Source: Craurococcus roseus (GTDB lineage: Bacteria; Pseudomonadota; Alphaproteobacteria; Acetobacterales; Acetobacteraceae). From it: a DNA stretch of 64,000 nt. A program made the position numbers and the translations under genes. The stretch covers positions 62,001-126,000 of the forward strand of contig NZ_BAAAFZ010000007.1 of the NCBI RefSeq assembly GCF_039523795.1. The letters run 5' to 3'. Shown here piece after piece: positions 27,853 to 36,225 of this stretch (the first letter of the stretch is position 1; each line of letters begins with the position of its first letter). Below the pieces are notes generated by a model. The model saw only the letters and a program-made list of their open reading frames with translations, ran no database searches and was not told the origin of the DNA.

Positions 27853-29595
27853 TCAGCCGTGGACAGGCTGGGGAACGTCCCAAGGATCGCGCGCCTCGCC
27901 CGCGTCGGCGGACGCCAGCGCGCGCCGCCAGGGCGGTTGGCGGCGCGGTGGCCCGGGCACCGTCACCGGCTCCGCGTGCAGGAGCAGGTTCGGGTTGTGG
28001 TAAGGGTCCTCGTCCAGCAGGTGCCCCCAGCGGCGGCGCATGAAGGCCCGCTCCGCGTTCGCCCGCGCCAAGCGGGCCCGATCGGCGATTTCATAGCCGC
28101 GGCTCGCGCTCTCCACATGGGTGAGCACGGCATCGGGCGTCCACACCACGCGGTAGCCGAAATCGACGACGCGCAGGCAGAGGTCGACGTCGTTGAAGGC
28201 CACAGCCAGCGCCTCGTCGAGCCCGCCGACCTCCTCGTACACCTCCCGCCGCAAGGCGGCGCACGCGCCGGTGACGGCGGACAGCGCCCGGGTCAGCGCG
28301 AGTTGCCCAAGGTAGCCCGGCGCGTCGCCGGCCGCGAAGCGGTGGACGTGCTCCGCCGCGCCGTCCGGGCCCAGCACCACGCCGCCGTGCTGCACCCGCC
28401 CGTCGGGGTAGAGCAGCTTGGCGCCGACGACGCCGACGTCGCGCCGCAGCGCGTGCCGGACCAGCGCCGCCAGCCAACCGGGCTCCACTACCTCGATGTC
28501 GTTGTTGAGCAGCACCAGCACGTCGCCGCGCGCCTCGCGGGCGGCCTCGTTGTTGAGCCGCGGGTAGTTGAAGGGCCCGGGCCTGCGCAGCACCCGCACG
28601 CGCCCGTCCTCCGCCTCCAGGCGCGAGAGCAGCGCCAGCGCCTGCGGCTCGACGCTGCCGTTGTCGACGAGCAGCAGCTCCAGCGGGCCCCAGTCGGTGG
28701 CCCGCAGCACCCCGGCGCAGACCTCTTCCAGGAGCGCCGCCGCGTCCCGGGTCGGGACGATGACGGAGACGGGCGGGAGCGGGTCGGGGAGCGGGTGGAC
28801 GACCCTCAGGCAGCCCGGGGCCGACGGCGCCTCCTCGACGAGGGCGCCGGCCGCGCCCTGCGCGTCCAGGTGGTCGCGCACCGCCCGGAGGCCCGCCGCG
28901 CGGCAGCGCCGCCGGACGCCCGGGTCGCCCGGGGCCTCCGCCGAGCGCCGCCGGTGGCACAGCACCGCCGGGACGTGGCGGACGCGGTCCGGCGTGGTCG
29001 CCGCGGTGGCCCGCAAGGCCAGGTCCCAGTGCTCCGCGCCCGCCAGTTCCGGCCGCAGCCCCCCGATCCGCTCCAGGAGCGCGCGGCGGTACACCGCCAA
29101 GCCGCCGATGGAGTCGTGGGAGGCGAGCAGCTCGGGGCTCCACATCGGCTTGAACCTGGGCGCCTCCCTCCCCCCCGGGCCGAGGTCGTCCTCGTCGGTG
29201 TAGACGAGGTCCGCGTCCGGGTGGGCGGCGAGTTCCGCCGCCACCTCGTAGAGCGCGTGCTCCGGCAGGACGTCGCCGCGGCGCAGCAGCGCCACGAAGT
29301 CGCCCGACGCCGAGCCGAGCGCCGCGTTCGCCGCCGCGCAGGCGCCGCCGCCGCCCTCCTCCGCCATGCACAGCTCCCAATGCGGGTAGAGCTGCGCGCG
29401 GAGGGACGCGACGGTTTCGCGCGGCGCGGCCTCCGGCCCCCCGGAGGCCGGCACCACGACGGAAATGACGGGGCACCGGGGCAGGAGCGCGACGCGCGCG
29501 CGGATGGCGCGCCGGTCTTCCGCGGTCAGTGTGTCGTGCTCGCGGACCCAGGCCCGGTAGGCGTCCGCGGCGGGCGGCGCGGCGGGGACGTCCAT
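27853..29595 (-). CDS. Tandem GT2 glycosyltransferase
   Basis: A 580-residue cytoplasmic protein with two glycosyltransferase-2 folds. The first begins VISVVVPASGG and has TDEDDLGPGG. The second begins VSVIVPTRDA and has LLLVDNGS, LLNNDIEV and the acceptor-side FNDVDLCLRV. The N-terminal copy appears less canonical. Such two-domain proteins resemble the rhamnan/O-antigen synthases of other proteobacteria. It starts 9 bases after rfbC and precedes the large fusion, so the three form a glycan operon. Confidence 0.9.
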   Translation of the reverse strand: MDVPAAPPAADAYRAWVREHDTLTAEDRRAIRARVALLPRCPVISVVVPASGGPEAAPRETVASLRAQLYPHWELCMAEEGGGGACAAANAALGSASGDFVALLRRGDVLPEHALYEVAAELAAHPDADLVYTDEDDLGPGGREAPRFKPMWSPELLASHDSIGGLAVYRRALLERIGGLRPELAGAEHWDLALRATAATTPDRVRHVPAVLCHRRRSAEAPGDPGVRRRCRAAGLRAVRDHLDAQGAAGALVEEAPSAPGCLRVVHPLPDPLPPVSVIVPTRDAAALLEEVCAGVLRATDWGPLELLLVDNGSVEPQALALLSRLEAEDGRVRVLRRPGPFNYPRLNNEAAREARGDVLVLLNNDIEVVEPGWLAALVRHALRRDVGVVGAKLLYPDGRVQHGGVVLGPDGAAEHVHRFAAGDAPGYLGQLALTRALSAVTGACAALRREVYEEVGGLDEALAVAFNDVDLCLRVVDFGYRVVWTPDAVLTHVESASRGYEIADRARLARANAERAFMRRRWGHLLDEDPYHNPNLLLHAEPVTVPGPPRRQPPWRRALASADAGEARDPWDVPQPVHG

Positions 29596-29604
29596 CGCCC
29601 GGCG

Positions 29605-30225
29605 CTACCAGGCGCCGCCGCCGCCGGCCGCGTCGCGCAGGCGCGGCTGCCGGCGGTCCTTGTCCGACAGCACGGCGCGGTCGGCCCCCACCGGCCAAGG
29701 CAGCGCGAGGTCGGGGTCGTCCCAGGCGAGTCCGCGTTCGAGGCCGGGGTCGTAGTAGTCGCTGCACTTGTAGGCGACTTCCGTGTCCGGCTCGAGCGTG
29801 CAGAAGCCGTGGGCGAAGCCAGCCGGGACGTAGACCTGCCGCGCGTCCGCCGCGGACAGTTGGACGGCCGCGTGGCGCCCGTAGGCGGGCGAGCCGCGCC
29901 GGAGGTCCACCACCACGTCGAGCACGGCGCCGCGCAGCACCCGCACCAGCTTGGCCTGGGCGCGCGGCGGGAGTTGGAAGTGCATCCCGCGCACCGTGCC
30001 GGCGGCGGCGGAAACGGAGTGATTGTCCTGCACGAAGCGCTCGTCCACGCCGAGCGCCGCGAAGTCGCGCTCGCTCCAGGTTTCGAGGAAGGACCCGCGC
30101 CCGTCCTTGAAGCGGCGCGGGACGATGAGCAGGGGGCCGGGGAGACCCAGCGCGCGCGCCTCGAAGTTGCCGCTCGCCCGCACCGGCGGTGTCAGCACGT
30201 CCACGCCCTCGCCCTTTCCCAGCAC
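29605..30225 (-). CDS. rfbC: dTDP-4-dehydrorhamnose 3,5-epimerase
   Basis: A 206-residue cupin-fold sugar epimerase of the dTDP-L-rhamnose pathway. Motifs are DGRGSFLETWSERDF, FVQDNHSVSAAAGTVRGMHFQ (catalytic His), VLDVVVDLRRGSP and YVPAGFAHGFCTL. RfbA, RfbB and RfbD are not in the window and must lie elsewhere. The ATG at 30225 gives about 15 residues more than many relatives; an inner GTG is possible. It leads the three-gene glycan operon. Confidence 0.93.
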   Translation of the reverse strand: MLGKGEGVDVLTPPVRASGNFEARALGLPGPLLIVPRRFKDGRGSFLETWSERDFAALGVDERFVQDNHSVSAAAGTVRGMHFQLPPRAQAKLVRVLRGAVLDVVVDLRRGSPAYGRHAAVQLSAADARQVYVPAGFAHGFCTLEPDTEVAYKCSDYYDPGLERGLAWDDPDLALPWPVGADRAVLSDKDRRQPRLRDAAGGGGAW

Positions 30226-30429
30226 GGAACAGGGCCGCGTTTAGACCATGGCGCCCCGCTTGTCATGGCGCCGACCGTCCGGCCGCGGACGGTGCGGGAC
30301 CGATCGGGTCACGTTTCTGGCGACGACGCGGCGCCCGGCCGACTACGCGCCGTTTCGGCCGGCCGCCGCGTCGTCGTCGGCTGCCGCCGTCCGCTCGCGC
30401 CGCCCCGCGCTGAGCGGGCCGGCGCCCCC

Positions 30430-30795
30430 TCAGAGCGCCCCTTGCTTGTCCGGGTTCACCGGCTTGTCCTCCCGCAGCGCCCGCTTGCGGCGGCGGAGCT
30501 GCTTCGCCACGCGCTCCAGCGCCTGGTTGAAGGCGGCGTGCGCGTCGGCGTCCTCCGCGTGCCCCTCGAAGCGCAAGTCGCGCCCGGAATGGACCCGGAT
30601 GGAGCAGCCGAACCCGCCCTTGCCGGTGCGTGAAAAGGTGACGGCCACGTCCTCTACGCCGCCGAAATACTTCGCCGCGACGCCCGCGAGCTGCTCGATG
30701 GCGTGGGTCCTGAGGGCTTCGCCCACGTCCACTCGGTGGCCCGACACGGTGAAGCGCGAGGTGTCGGTGGCGGCGGCGCCGCGTTGCGGTTCCAT
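30430..30795 (-). CDS. Short ribosome hibernation factor (HPF/RaiA family)
   Basis: A 121-residue protein with the S30AE/sigma-54 modulation fold: VSGHRVDVGEALRTHAIEQL, KYFGG, VTFSR, then EGHAEDADAHAAFNQALERV and a basic end (KQLRRRKRALRED). It lacks the long-HPF dimerisation domain. Family members bind the 30S A/P site and store ribosomes in stationary phase. It is divergent from the Pvc16-like gene. A role unrelated to ribosomes cannot be excluded for such a diverged copy. Confidence 0.85.
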   Translation of the reverse strand: MEPQRGAAATDTSRFTVSGHRVDVGEALRTHAIEQLAGVAAKYFGGVEDVAVTFSRTGKGGFGCSIRVHSGRDLRFEGHAEDADAHAAFNQALERVAKQLRRRKRALREDKPVNPDKQGAL

Positions 30796-30954
30796 GCTGC
30801 GTACCCCTGAAGCGGCCGGGCCCGGGTTGGCCCGGAGATGCAACGCCCCCGCCCCGATGCCGTTCGCCGGGAACGGCGGCCGACCGCGGCCGTTGCCAGC
30901 ACGTGGCGGAGGCGCGCCCTGCCGCGCGCGCCCTTTCTCCGGCGGAGATGCCCC

Positions 30955-31497
30955 ATGCCCATCGCCTCCGCGGGCAACGCCCTCGTCCGCCATCTGCGCG
31001 ACCGCCTCGCTGAAGCTGGCGCGCTGGACGGCTGGGAGGTCGAGGCGACGACCCTGCGCGAGGCCCGCGAAGGCGCGGCCGGCCGCCGCCGCGTCGCCCT
31101 CGCGCTCTGGCGCGTGCAGCCCGACGAGGCGGCGCGCGACGATCTGCCGGCGCGCGTCGCCTCCGAAGCCGACCCGCCCGATGGCGACGGGCTGGTGCTG
31201 CGCTACCTGTTGCTGGCGCGGGGTGACGACGGCCGGGCGGAGCAGACGATGCTCGGCCGCTGCATGGCGGTGCTGCACCAGCACCCGGTCGTCGAGGGAC
31301 CAGGGGCACCAGGCGGCCTCGACGCGACGGCCCTGGTGGTCACGATCGAAACGCCGCCGGACGACACCTACCGCGCGTTGGCCGGGGCCTGCGGCGACCC
31401 GCCGCCCCTCGTGGTGCCCTACACGGTCCGCAACGTGCGGCTGCTCCCGCCGACCGTCGGCCGCGTGCCGGACCCGCCGGGAACGGAGATGCCGTGA
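30955..31497 (+). CDS. Orphan Pvc16-like (DUF4255) protein
   Basis: A 180-residue protein with the DUF4255/Pvc16 N-terminal pattern: GNALVRHLRDRLAEA, VALALWRVQPDEA, LVLRYLLLARGDD, EQTMLGRCMAVLHQHPV, then VTIETPPDDTYRAL. Pvc16-type proteins occur in extracellular contractile injection systems, where they cap or terminate the sheath-tube assembly. No sheath, tube, baseplate or AAA+ gene is present here, so this copy stands alone next to hpf and a PEPC-like gene. GGAG lies nine bases before the ATG. The assignment rests on remembered family motifs. Confidence 0.65.
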   Translation: MPIASAGNALVRHLRDRLAEAGALDGWEVEATTLREAREGAAGRRRVALALWRVQPDEAARDDLPARVASEADPPDGDGLVLRYLLLARGDDGRAEQTMLGRCMAVLHQHPVVEGPGAPGGLDATALVVTIETPPDDTYRALAGACGDPPPLVVPYTVRNVRLLPPTVGRVPDPPGTEMP

Positions 31498-31672
31498 GGC
31501 ACGCGGCGGAACCTCCGTCCCGGAGTCCAGGCGATCCTTTGCGGCCCGGCCGCAGCGTCCCCCTTCCGCGCCGGCCTTCCCGGGCGCCTCGGCGCGCCAT
31601 CGAAGCCCGTGGCGGGACACCGAGGCCGGGGCGGCCCGCGCCTCTCCCGACCACGAAGCCGCCGCGCCGGCC

Positions 31673-34507
31673 CTACCCGAAGGCGCCGCATTCGAGCGAG
31701 ACCACGGCGCTGGCTTCGCGGATGGCGTCGGACAGGCCGCGCAGCGGCGCGACCAGCTCGGCCTGCTCGCGCCCGTAGCCCGCGTGGCGCGGGGCGGGAG
31801 GCTCGGCGAAGTCGAAGCCCGCGTCCGGGGGAGGCCCGGACGGGAAGACTTGGTCCAGCAGCGCCGTCGCCCCCGCCACGTCCAGCCGGAGCAGCCGCCG
31901 CAACAGCGCTTCGCGCGTGACGCCGTGGCGCGGCGAGAAGTCCGGCACGCCGACGGCGAGCAGCCAAACCCGGTGCATGAGGCACAGCCGGACGGCGTGG
32001 ACGGCGAACAGGCGGTCGGGCATGCGCGGAGCCTCGCCCGGCCAGGCCGCGCGCAGCGCCGCGTGGTCGGCTAGCAGGCGCCGGAACACGGCGCGCGCCG
32101 GGTCGCCGAGGCCGAGGCCCTCCAGCGCGCGCGCCACCGCCGCCAGTTCGCCGGCCCGGCCGGGCCGGCGGGTGCGGGCGGCGCGGTCCAGCCACATGCC
32201 CGGGTCGAGGCTCGCCACGTAGCCGCGGAGCACGTCCCCGTCCGAGAACGACAGCGCCGCGCGTGCGAAGGCCATGGCGCCGGCGAAGCGCGCGCTCCCG
32301 CGCATCAGCTCGGCCAAGGTGTCCGGCTCGCGCGACGCCGCCTCGCCCAAGCCGTGCGTCACGTCGGCGAGGAAGCCGAGCTGCTGCAGCACGGCGTTGT
32401 TCGGGATGGCGCGCATCTCGCGCGCGTGGCGGATCTCGGCGGGCCCTCCGCCGTCCGACTGCCGCGCGGAGGGGCGGGAGCCGGTGCGGTCCAGCAGCGC
32501 CGGGCCGAAGGCGCCGAGCAGGGCGCCGTAGCCCGGGTCCTCCACCAGCGCGGTCATGGCCGCCCGCGCGCCGGCGAACAGGTCGGCGGCGAAGCCGCTC
32601 TCGTCCGTGTACACGGGGTCGGGCGGCGCGCCCCCGCCCCCATCCTCCGGCGGCGCGAAGGCGTGCTCGGCGATGCGCGCCACCGCGGCGTGCGCGAGGG
32701 CCGGCGCGCCGAAGTTGAGGAAGCCGTCGCCGCCCTGGAAGCTCGTCTCCAGCCGCGTGCGGATGTTGTGCCGCGCGAAGGCCGCGCGTGCCGCCGGCGG
32801 GTGCAGGTAGGCGAAGCGGGCGGACAGGCCTTCCGGGTGGCCGCCGCGGCCCAGGCCCTCGCCGTGGGTGTCGAACAGCACCACCTCCAGGTCCGCCAAG
32901 CCGTGCTGGGCCAGGAGGTCGGCGACGCGCAGCTTGAGCCGCTCGATCAGGTGGCTGGCCGGGATCTGGCCGACGTAGCGGCCGGAATCGGAATAGCCGA
33001 GCTGGAGGCAGAGCCGCCCGACCCTCCGCAGGTACCCGCGCCAGTGCCGGCTGCGCAGCGCCTCCTCCACCACGCGCTCGCCCCGGCGCTCCAGCGCTTC
33101 GGCGGTCTCGAACAGCGGGCTGATCTCCACCCGGTCCTCGACGCCGCACAGCCGGGCGAGCAGCAGCGCGGCGAGCAGCGTGTAGCCGCTCTCCGTCTCG
33201 GCGATCAGGAAGCGCACGGGCTGGGACGCGTCCACATGCTTGGCGATCTGCGCCACCGTCATCACCAGCCGCAGCGCGCTCGCCTGCTCGGTCATCAGGC
33301 CGCCGAAGTCCACCGTTTCCGGGCGCGCGGCCGCCAGCGCCTCGTCCACCGCGGCGAACAGGGCGCGGCGCCGCGCCGGCGAGCCGGGCGAGCCGGACAG
33401 CTCCGGGAAGCGCAGCCGCGCGGCGTTGTGGATCTGCGCCGCGTTCAACCGCGTGTGGGTGTGCGCCAGCGAGAGGCCGTGCGCGGCCAAGCCGGCGCGG
33501 GCGACGCAGAGCGCGAGCCGCGCCCCGTCGTCCGGCGCCGCCGCCAGGGCCGCGGGCACCATGCCGAGCAAGGGCGCGGGCGTGGCCATGGCGGTGTCGC
33601 GCCGTTCGACGAGGGCGCGGGCGAACGCCTGGACCGCCGCGGGCTCGGGGTCGCCGGACGGAGGGCACGCCGCGATCTGCGCGCGCACCGCGTCCCGCGC
33701 GGAAACGGCCCGGTCGCGCAAGGGCGCCGCGCAATCCGCGGGCAGCGCCGCCATCTGCGCCGCGAAGCGGGCGAGTTGCAGCTCCTTCATCCGCAGCCGC
33801 AGCCGCAACGTGTCCTGCCACCCGATGTCGGTGCGCCCGTCCGTGTCGTAGCCGACCCAGGAGGCGAGCAGGACCGGGCGGGGCTCCACCTGTGTCCAGC
33901 GGTCGGGCCAAACGGAACGCGCCTCGGAAAGGAACGCGGCGGCCAAGCGGTCGAGGGCGTCGCGCCCGGCGGCGATGGCGGTGGCCGCGCGTTCGAACTC
34001 GATCTCCAGCGTCGGCGGCGCGGGCCGGAGTGACGGCGGCTCCGCCGCGGCGGTTCCCCCGCCGCAGGCCAAGCCGACCAACGCGTCGGCCGCCGACGGG
34101 GACAGCGAAAAGGTCGGGTGCGCGGTGAACACGGCGGCGGCGCGCGGGCGCTCGCACGCTTCGCGAAACGCTTCGAACACCACCGGCGGGCGGCGGGCGT
34201 CCGGCCGCGCGACGCGGGCCGCCACCGCCGCGAGCGCGGCGTCCGCGGTGCCCGCATCGGTCCCGCCGACTCCAGCCGACAGCCGCGCTGCCCGGTCGCG
34301 GAAAGCGGCCCGGCCGAGCAGGTCCAGCACGGCGGCGAGGTCCCCTATGGAAAGCTCGCCGTCGTCCAACCGTCGGCTCAGCGCCAGCGCGACGGCCAGG
34401 GCGGGGCTGGCGAAGGGGTCGCCGGCCGCGGCTTCGCGCGCCGCGGCGACCAGGCCCAGGAGGTCGGTTTCGGGGTCGGCGGGCGCGGAGGGTGCGTTGC
34501 GGTCCAT
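31673..34507 (-). CDS. Degenerate phosphoenolpyruvate carboxylase homologue
   Basis: A 944-residue PEPC-fold protein of the usual length. It keeps TAHPT, the GYSDS element, a GRGG loop and the late RAIPNNAVLQQLGF helix. However, AHPTE is AHPTF, the YSDSxKDxG loop is YSDSGRYVG, and the catalytic HGRGG loop reads HGEGLGRGG, which replaces an arginine thought to bind bicarbonate/PEP. It may be a divergent carboxylase or a non-enzymatic relative. GAGGAG precedes the ATG at 34507. It is the last gene downstream of the M15 and secreted-protein genes. Confidence 0.85.
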   Translation of the reverse strand: MDRNAPSAPADPETDLLGLVAAAREAAAGDPFASPALAVALALSRRLDDGELSIGDLAAVLDLLGRAAFRDRAARLSAGVGGTDAGTADAALAAVAARVARPDARRPPVVFEAFREACERPRAAAVFTAHPTFSLSPSAADALVGLACGGGTAAAEPPSLRPAPPTLEIEFERAATAIAAGRDALDRLAAAFLSEARSVWPDRWTQVEPRPVLLASWVGYDTDGRTDIGWQDTLRLRLRMKELQLARFAAQMAALPADCAAPLRDRAVSARDAVRAQIAACPPSGDPEPAAVQAFARALVERRDTAMATPAPLLGMVPAALAAAPDDGARLALCVARAGLAAHGLSLAHTHTRLNAAQIHNAARLRFPELSGSPGSPARRRALFAAVDEALAAARPETVDFGGLMTEQASALRLVMTVAQIAKHVDASQPVRFLIAETESGYTLLAALLLARLCGVEDRVEISPLFETAEALERRGERVVEEALRSRHWRGYLRRVGRLCLQLGYSDSGRYVGQIPASHLIERLKLRVADLLAQHGLADLEVVLFDTHGEGLGRGGHPEGLSARFAYLHPPAARAAFARHNIRTRLETSFQGGDGFLNFGAPALAHAAVARIAEHAFAPPEDGGGGAPPDPVYTDESGFAADLFAGARAAMTALVEDPGYGALLGAFGPALLDRTGSRPSARQSDGGGPAEIRHAREMRAIPNNAVLQQLGFLADVTHGLGEAASREPDTLAELMRGSARFAGAMAFARAALSFSDGDVLRGYVASLDPGMWLDRAARTRRPGRAGELAAVARALEGLGLGDPARAVFRRLLADHAALRAAWPGEAPRMPDRLFAVHAVRLCLMHRVWLLAVGVPDFSPRHGVTREALLRRLLRLDVAGATALLDQVFPSGPPPDAGFDFAEPPAPRHAGYGREQAELVAPLRGLSDAIREASAVVSLECGAFG

Positions 34508-34635
34508 CGGCGCGTTTCTCCTCGGCTCGTGGCCGGAGCCGAGCAAGCCGCGTGCCGGAGCTTGGCGCCGGGCGCGGTCCGCGTGGCGGACGGGGTTATT
34601 GCCACGCGGACGCCCGCCGAAGCGAGCGGAGTCCG

Positions 34636-35235
34636 CTACCGGGGTTCCACCGGCGGCACGCAGGCACCCGCCTCGTCCGCCGCCAAGCGGCGCGCCTCCC
34701 CGGCGTCGCGCGACACGCCCAGGAGGCAAGGCCGGGGCCGGATGCGGACCGCCACGAAGGCGGGGATGCGCCCCGGCGCGTCCGCGCGGTCCGCGGCCGC
34801 CGAGTAGTAGGCGGCCCTCGGGGCGCGCCGGGCGTCGCGCAGCACCACCAGCGCGTCGCCGCGCGCAGCGCTGACGCGCAGCGGCGACGCGTCGGCGAAC
34901 CATTGCCGGCGCGCGACCGGATCCTCCAGGCTGGCGACCGGCGCCCGCGGCCCGTCGCGCACCACCGGCCAGGAGGCCGTGTCGTCCGACAGCACCGCGA
35001 ACCACACGCCGGGCGCGATGGCGCACCGCCGAGCCGCGATGCCCGGCCGGTGCAGGGGGATGTCGAGCCGCCGCGCGTCACGGATGGCGGCGCAGTCCGC
35101 GAAACGCCGCGGTGGATCGGCCTTCAGCTCCCCCGCGCGCGCTTCCGGGACCGCCACGAAACAGCAAGCGACGAAGGCGGCCGCCGCCGCCCCGGCGTTG
35201 CCGGGACGCCTCACGACGACGGCCGCGCCGCGCAC
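34636..35235 (-). CDS. Secreted protein of unknown function
   Basis: A 199-residue protein with a Sec-type signal peptide (about 1-34; hydrophobic core AGAAAAAFVACCFVAV, cleavage near EARAGE). The mature part is Arg/Ala/Asp-rich with a few cysteines (FADCAAIRD, RRCAIAPG, PRPCLLGV, GACVPP), which could form disulphides. No family is recognised. It starts 3 bases after the M15 peptidase stop and ends 128 bases before the PEPC-like gene, so it is probably co-expressed with the cell-wall peptidase. Confidence 0.7.
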   Translation of the reverse strand: MRGAAVVVRRPGNAGAAAAAFVACCFVAVPEARAGELKADPPRRFADCAAIRDARRLDIPLHRPGIAARRCAIAPGVWFAVLSDDTASWPVVRDGPRAPVASLEDPVARRQWFADASPLRVSAARGDALVVLRDARRAPRAAYYSAAADRADAPGRIPAFVAVRIRPRPCLLGVSRDAGEARRLAADEAGACVPPVEPR

Positions 35236-35238
35236 TCC

Positions 35239-36054
35239 CTACGCCGCTTTCTGCCCGAGGCCCGGAACGTCCCCGCGCAAGACCGCCATGGTCTTGGGGC
35301 CGACCACGCCGTCCGCCGAAAGGCCGTGGCGCGATTGGAAGTCCACCACCGCGGCGCGGGTCTGGGCGCCGAAAACGCCGTCGGCGGTCAGGGCGATGCC
35401 GAGGGCCTTCGACAGCATCTGCTGCAAGGCCATCACCTCGGCGCCGCGGTCGCCGAACTCCAGCAGGCTGTCGGCCACCGACGGCGGGGCGCCGGCGCCG
35501 GCGCCGAGTTGCCCGCTAGCCTGCCATTCGCGCACGAGTTGGTCCGAAGCCTCGAAATGCATCGCGTCCTCGGTCGGGAAAGCGGCACCCCAGAAGAATT
35601 TGTGCCGGTTGAAGTGCTTGTGGATTTGCAGCAGGCCCATCTGCGCCCGGTCGTCGCCGCGCCGGTCGAGCACCCGGTCGATGGTGAGGTCGATGGCGCA
35701 CCCCCAGGAATGGTTGCTGATGGCGCTCGTGCTGCCCCGCACGAAGCGGCAGCACAGCATGCCGGCGGTGCCGAGTCGATCGTGGATGTCCCGGTCGGCG
35801 GCCTTGACGTCGGCGAAGATCGCGCGGAGCGCGGCGACCGCCGGGCGCAGTCCGCGCACCCTGAACGGCCCGACGTCCTCGCTGACGAGGAGGCCGGCCA
35901 CGCGCTGGTTCGTCGGCTCCTGGCAGTCTTGGGAGTAGCTGCCGCGCGGGTTGCCCAGGATCGACAACATCGTCGAGTTCCTGGCGCCGCGGAGGTCGCC
36001 GTTCAAGTTGACGCGCGACGCGTCCAACCGCACCGTGTCGGTCCACTGCGACAT
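35239..36054 (-). CDS. M15-type peptidase with C-terminal peptidoglycan-binding domain
   Basis: A 271-residue protein. Residues about 50-185 have the M15 (VanY/endolysin) zinc signature: SNHSWGCAIDL (His and Asp ligands) and the later AMHFEASD (His ligand and general base Glu). Residues about 205-262 are a PG_binding_1 domain (LEFGDRGAEVMALQQML; GVFGAQTRAAVVDFQ). It should cleave D-Ala-containing peptides in peptidoglycan. There is no signal peptide, so it needs lysis or a dedicated export route, or it works like a phage-type endolysin. Confidence 0.88.
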   Translation of the reverse strand: MSQWTDTVRLDASRVNLNGDLRGARNSTMLSILGNPRGSYSQDCQEPTNQRVAGLLVSEDVGPFRVRGLRPAVAALRAIFADVKAADRDIHDRLGTAGMLCCRFVRGSTSAISNHSWGCAIDLTIDRVLDRRGDDRAQMGLLQIHKHFNRHKFFWGAAFPTEDAMHFEASDQLVREWQASGQLGAGAGAPPSVADSLLEFGDRGAEVMALQQMLSKALGIALTADGVFGAQTRAAVVDFQSRHGLSADGVVGPKTMAVLRGDVPGLGQKAA

Positions 36055-36225
36055 GTGTCCACCCTCCCCGCCCTGCCGCCGCCTCGGCGGCCGATGCATC
36101 CATCGCCCGATCTTCGCGCGCAGCATGAGCGGGGGATGTGAGCGGGAACACCGTGCGGCGGGACGCCGCGGCCGGCCCGCCCCGCCCTGGCGTGCCCTGG
36201 GCGGGGCGGACGGCAACCGGCGGCC

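Noticed and set aside
27059..27883. Alternative long frames over the start of the large glycosyltransferase gene
   Set aside because: They are Arg/Pro/Thr/Ser-rich shadows; the methyltransferase motifs fix the true frame.
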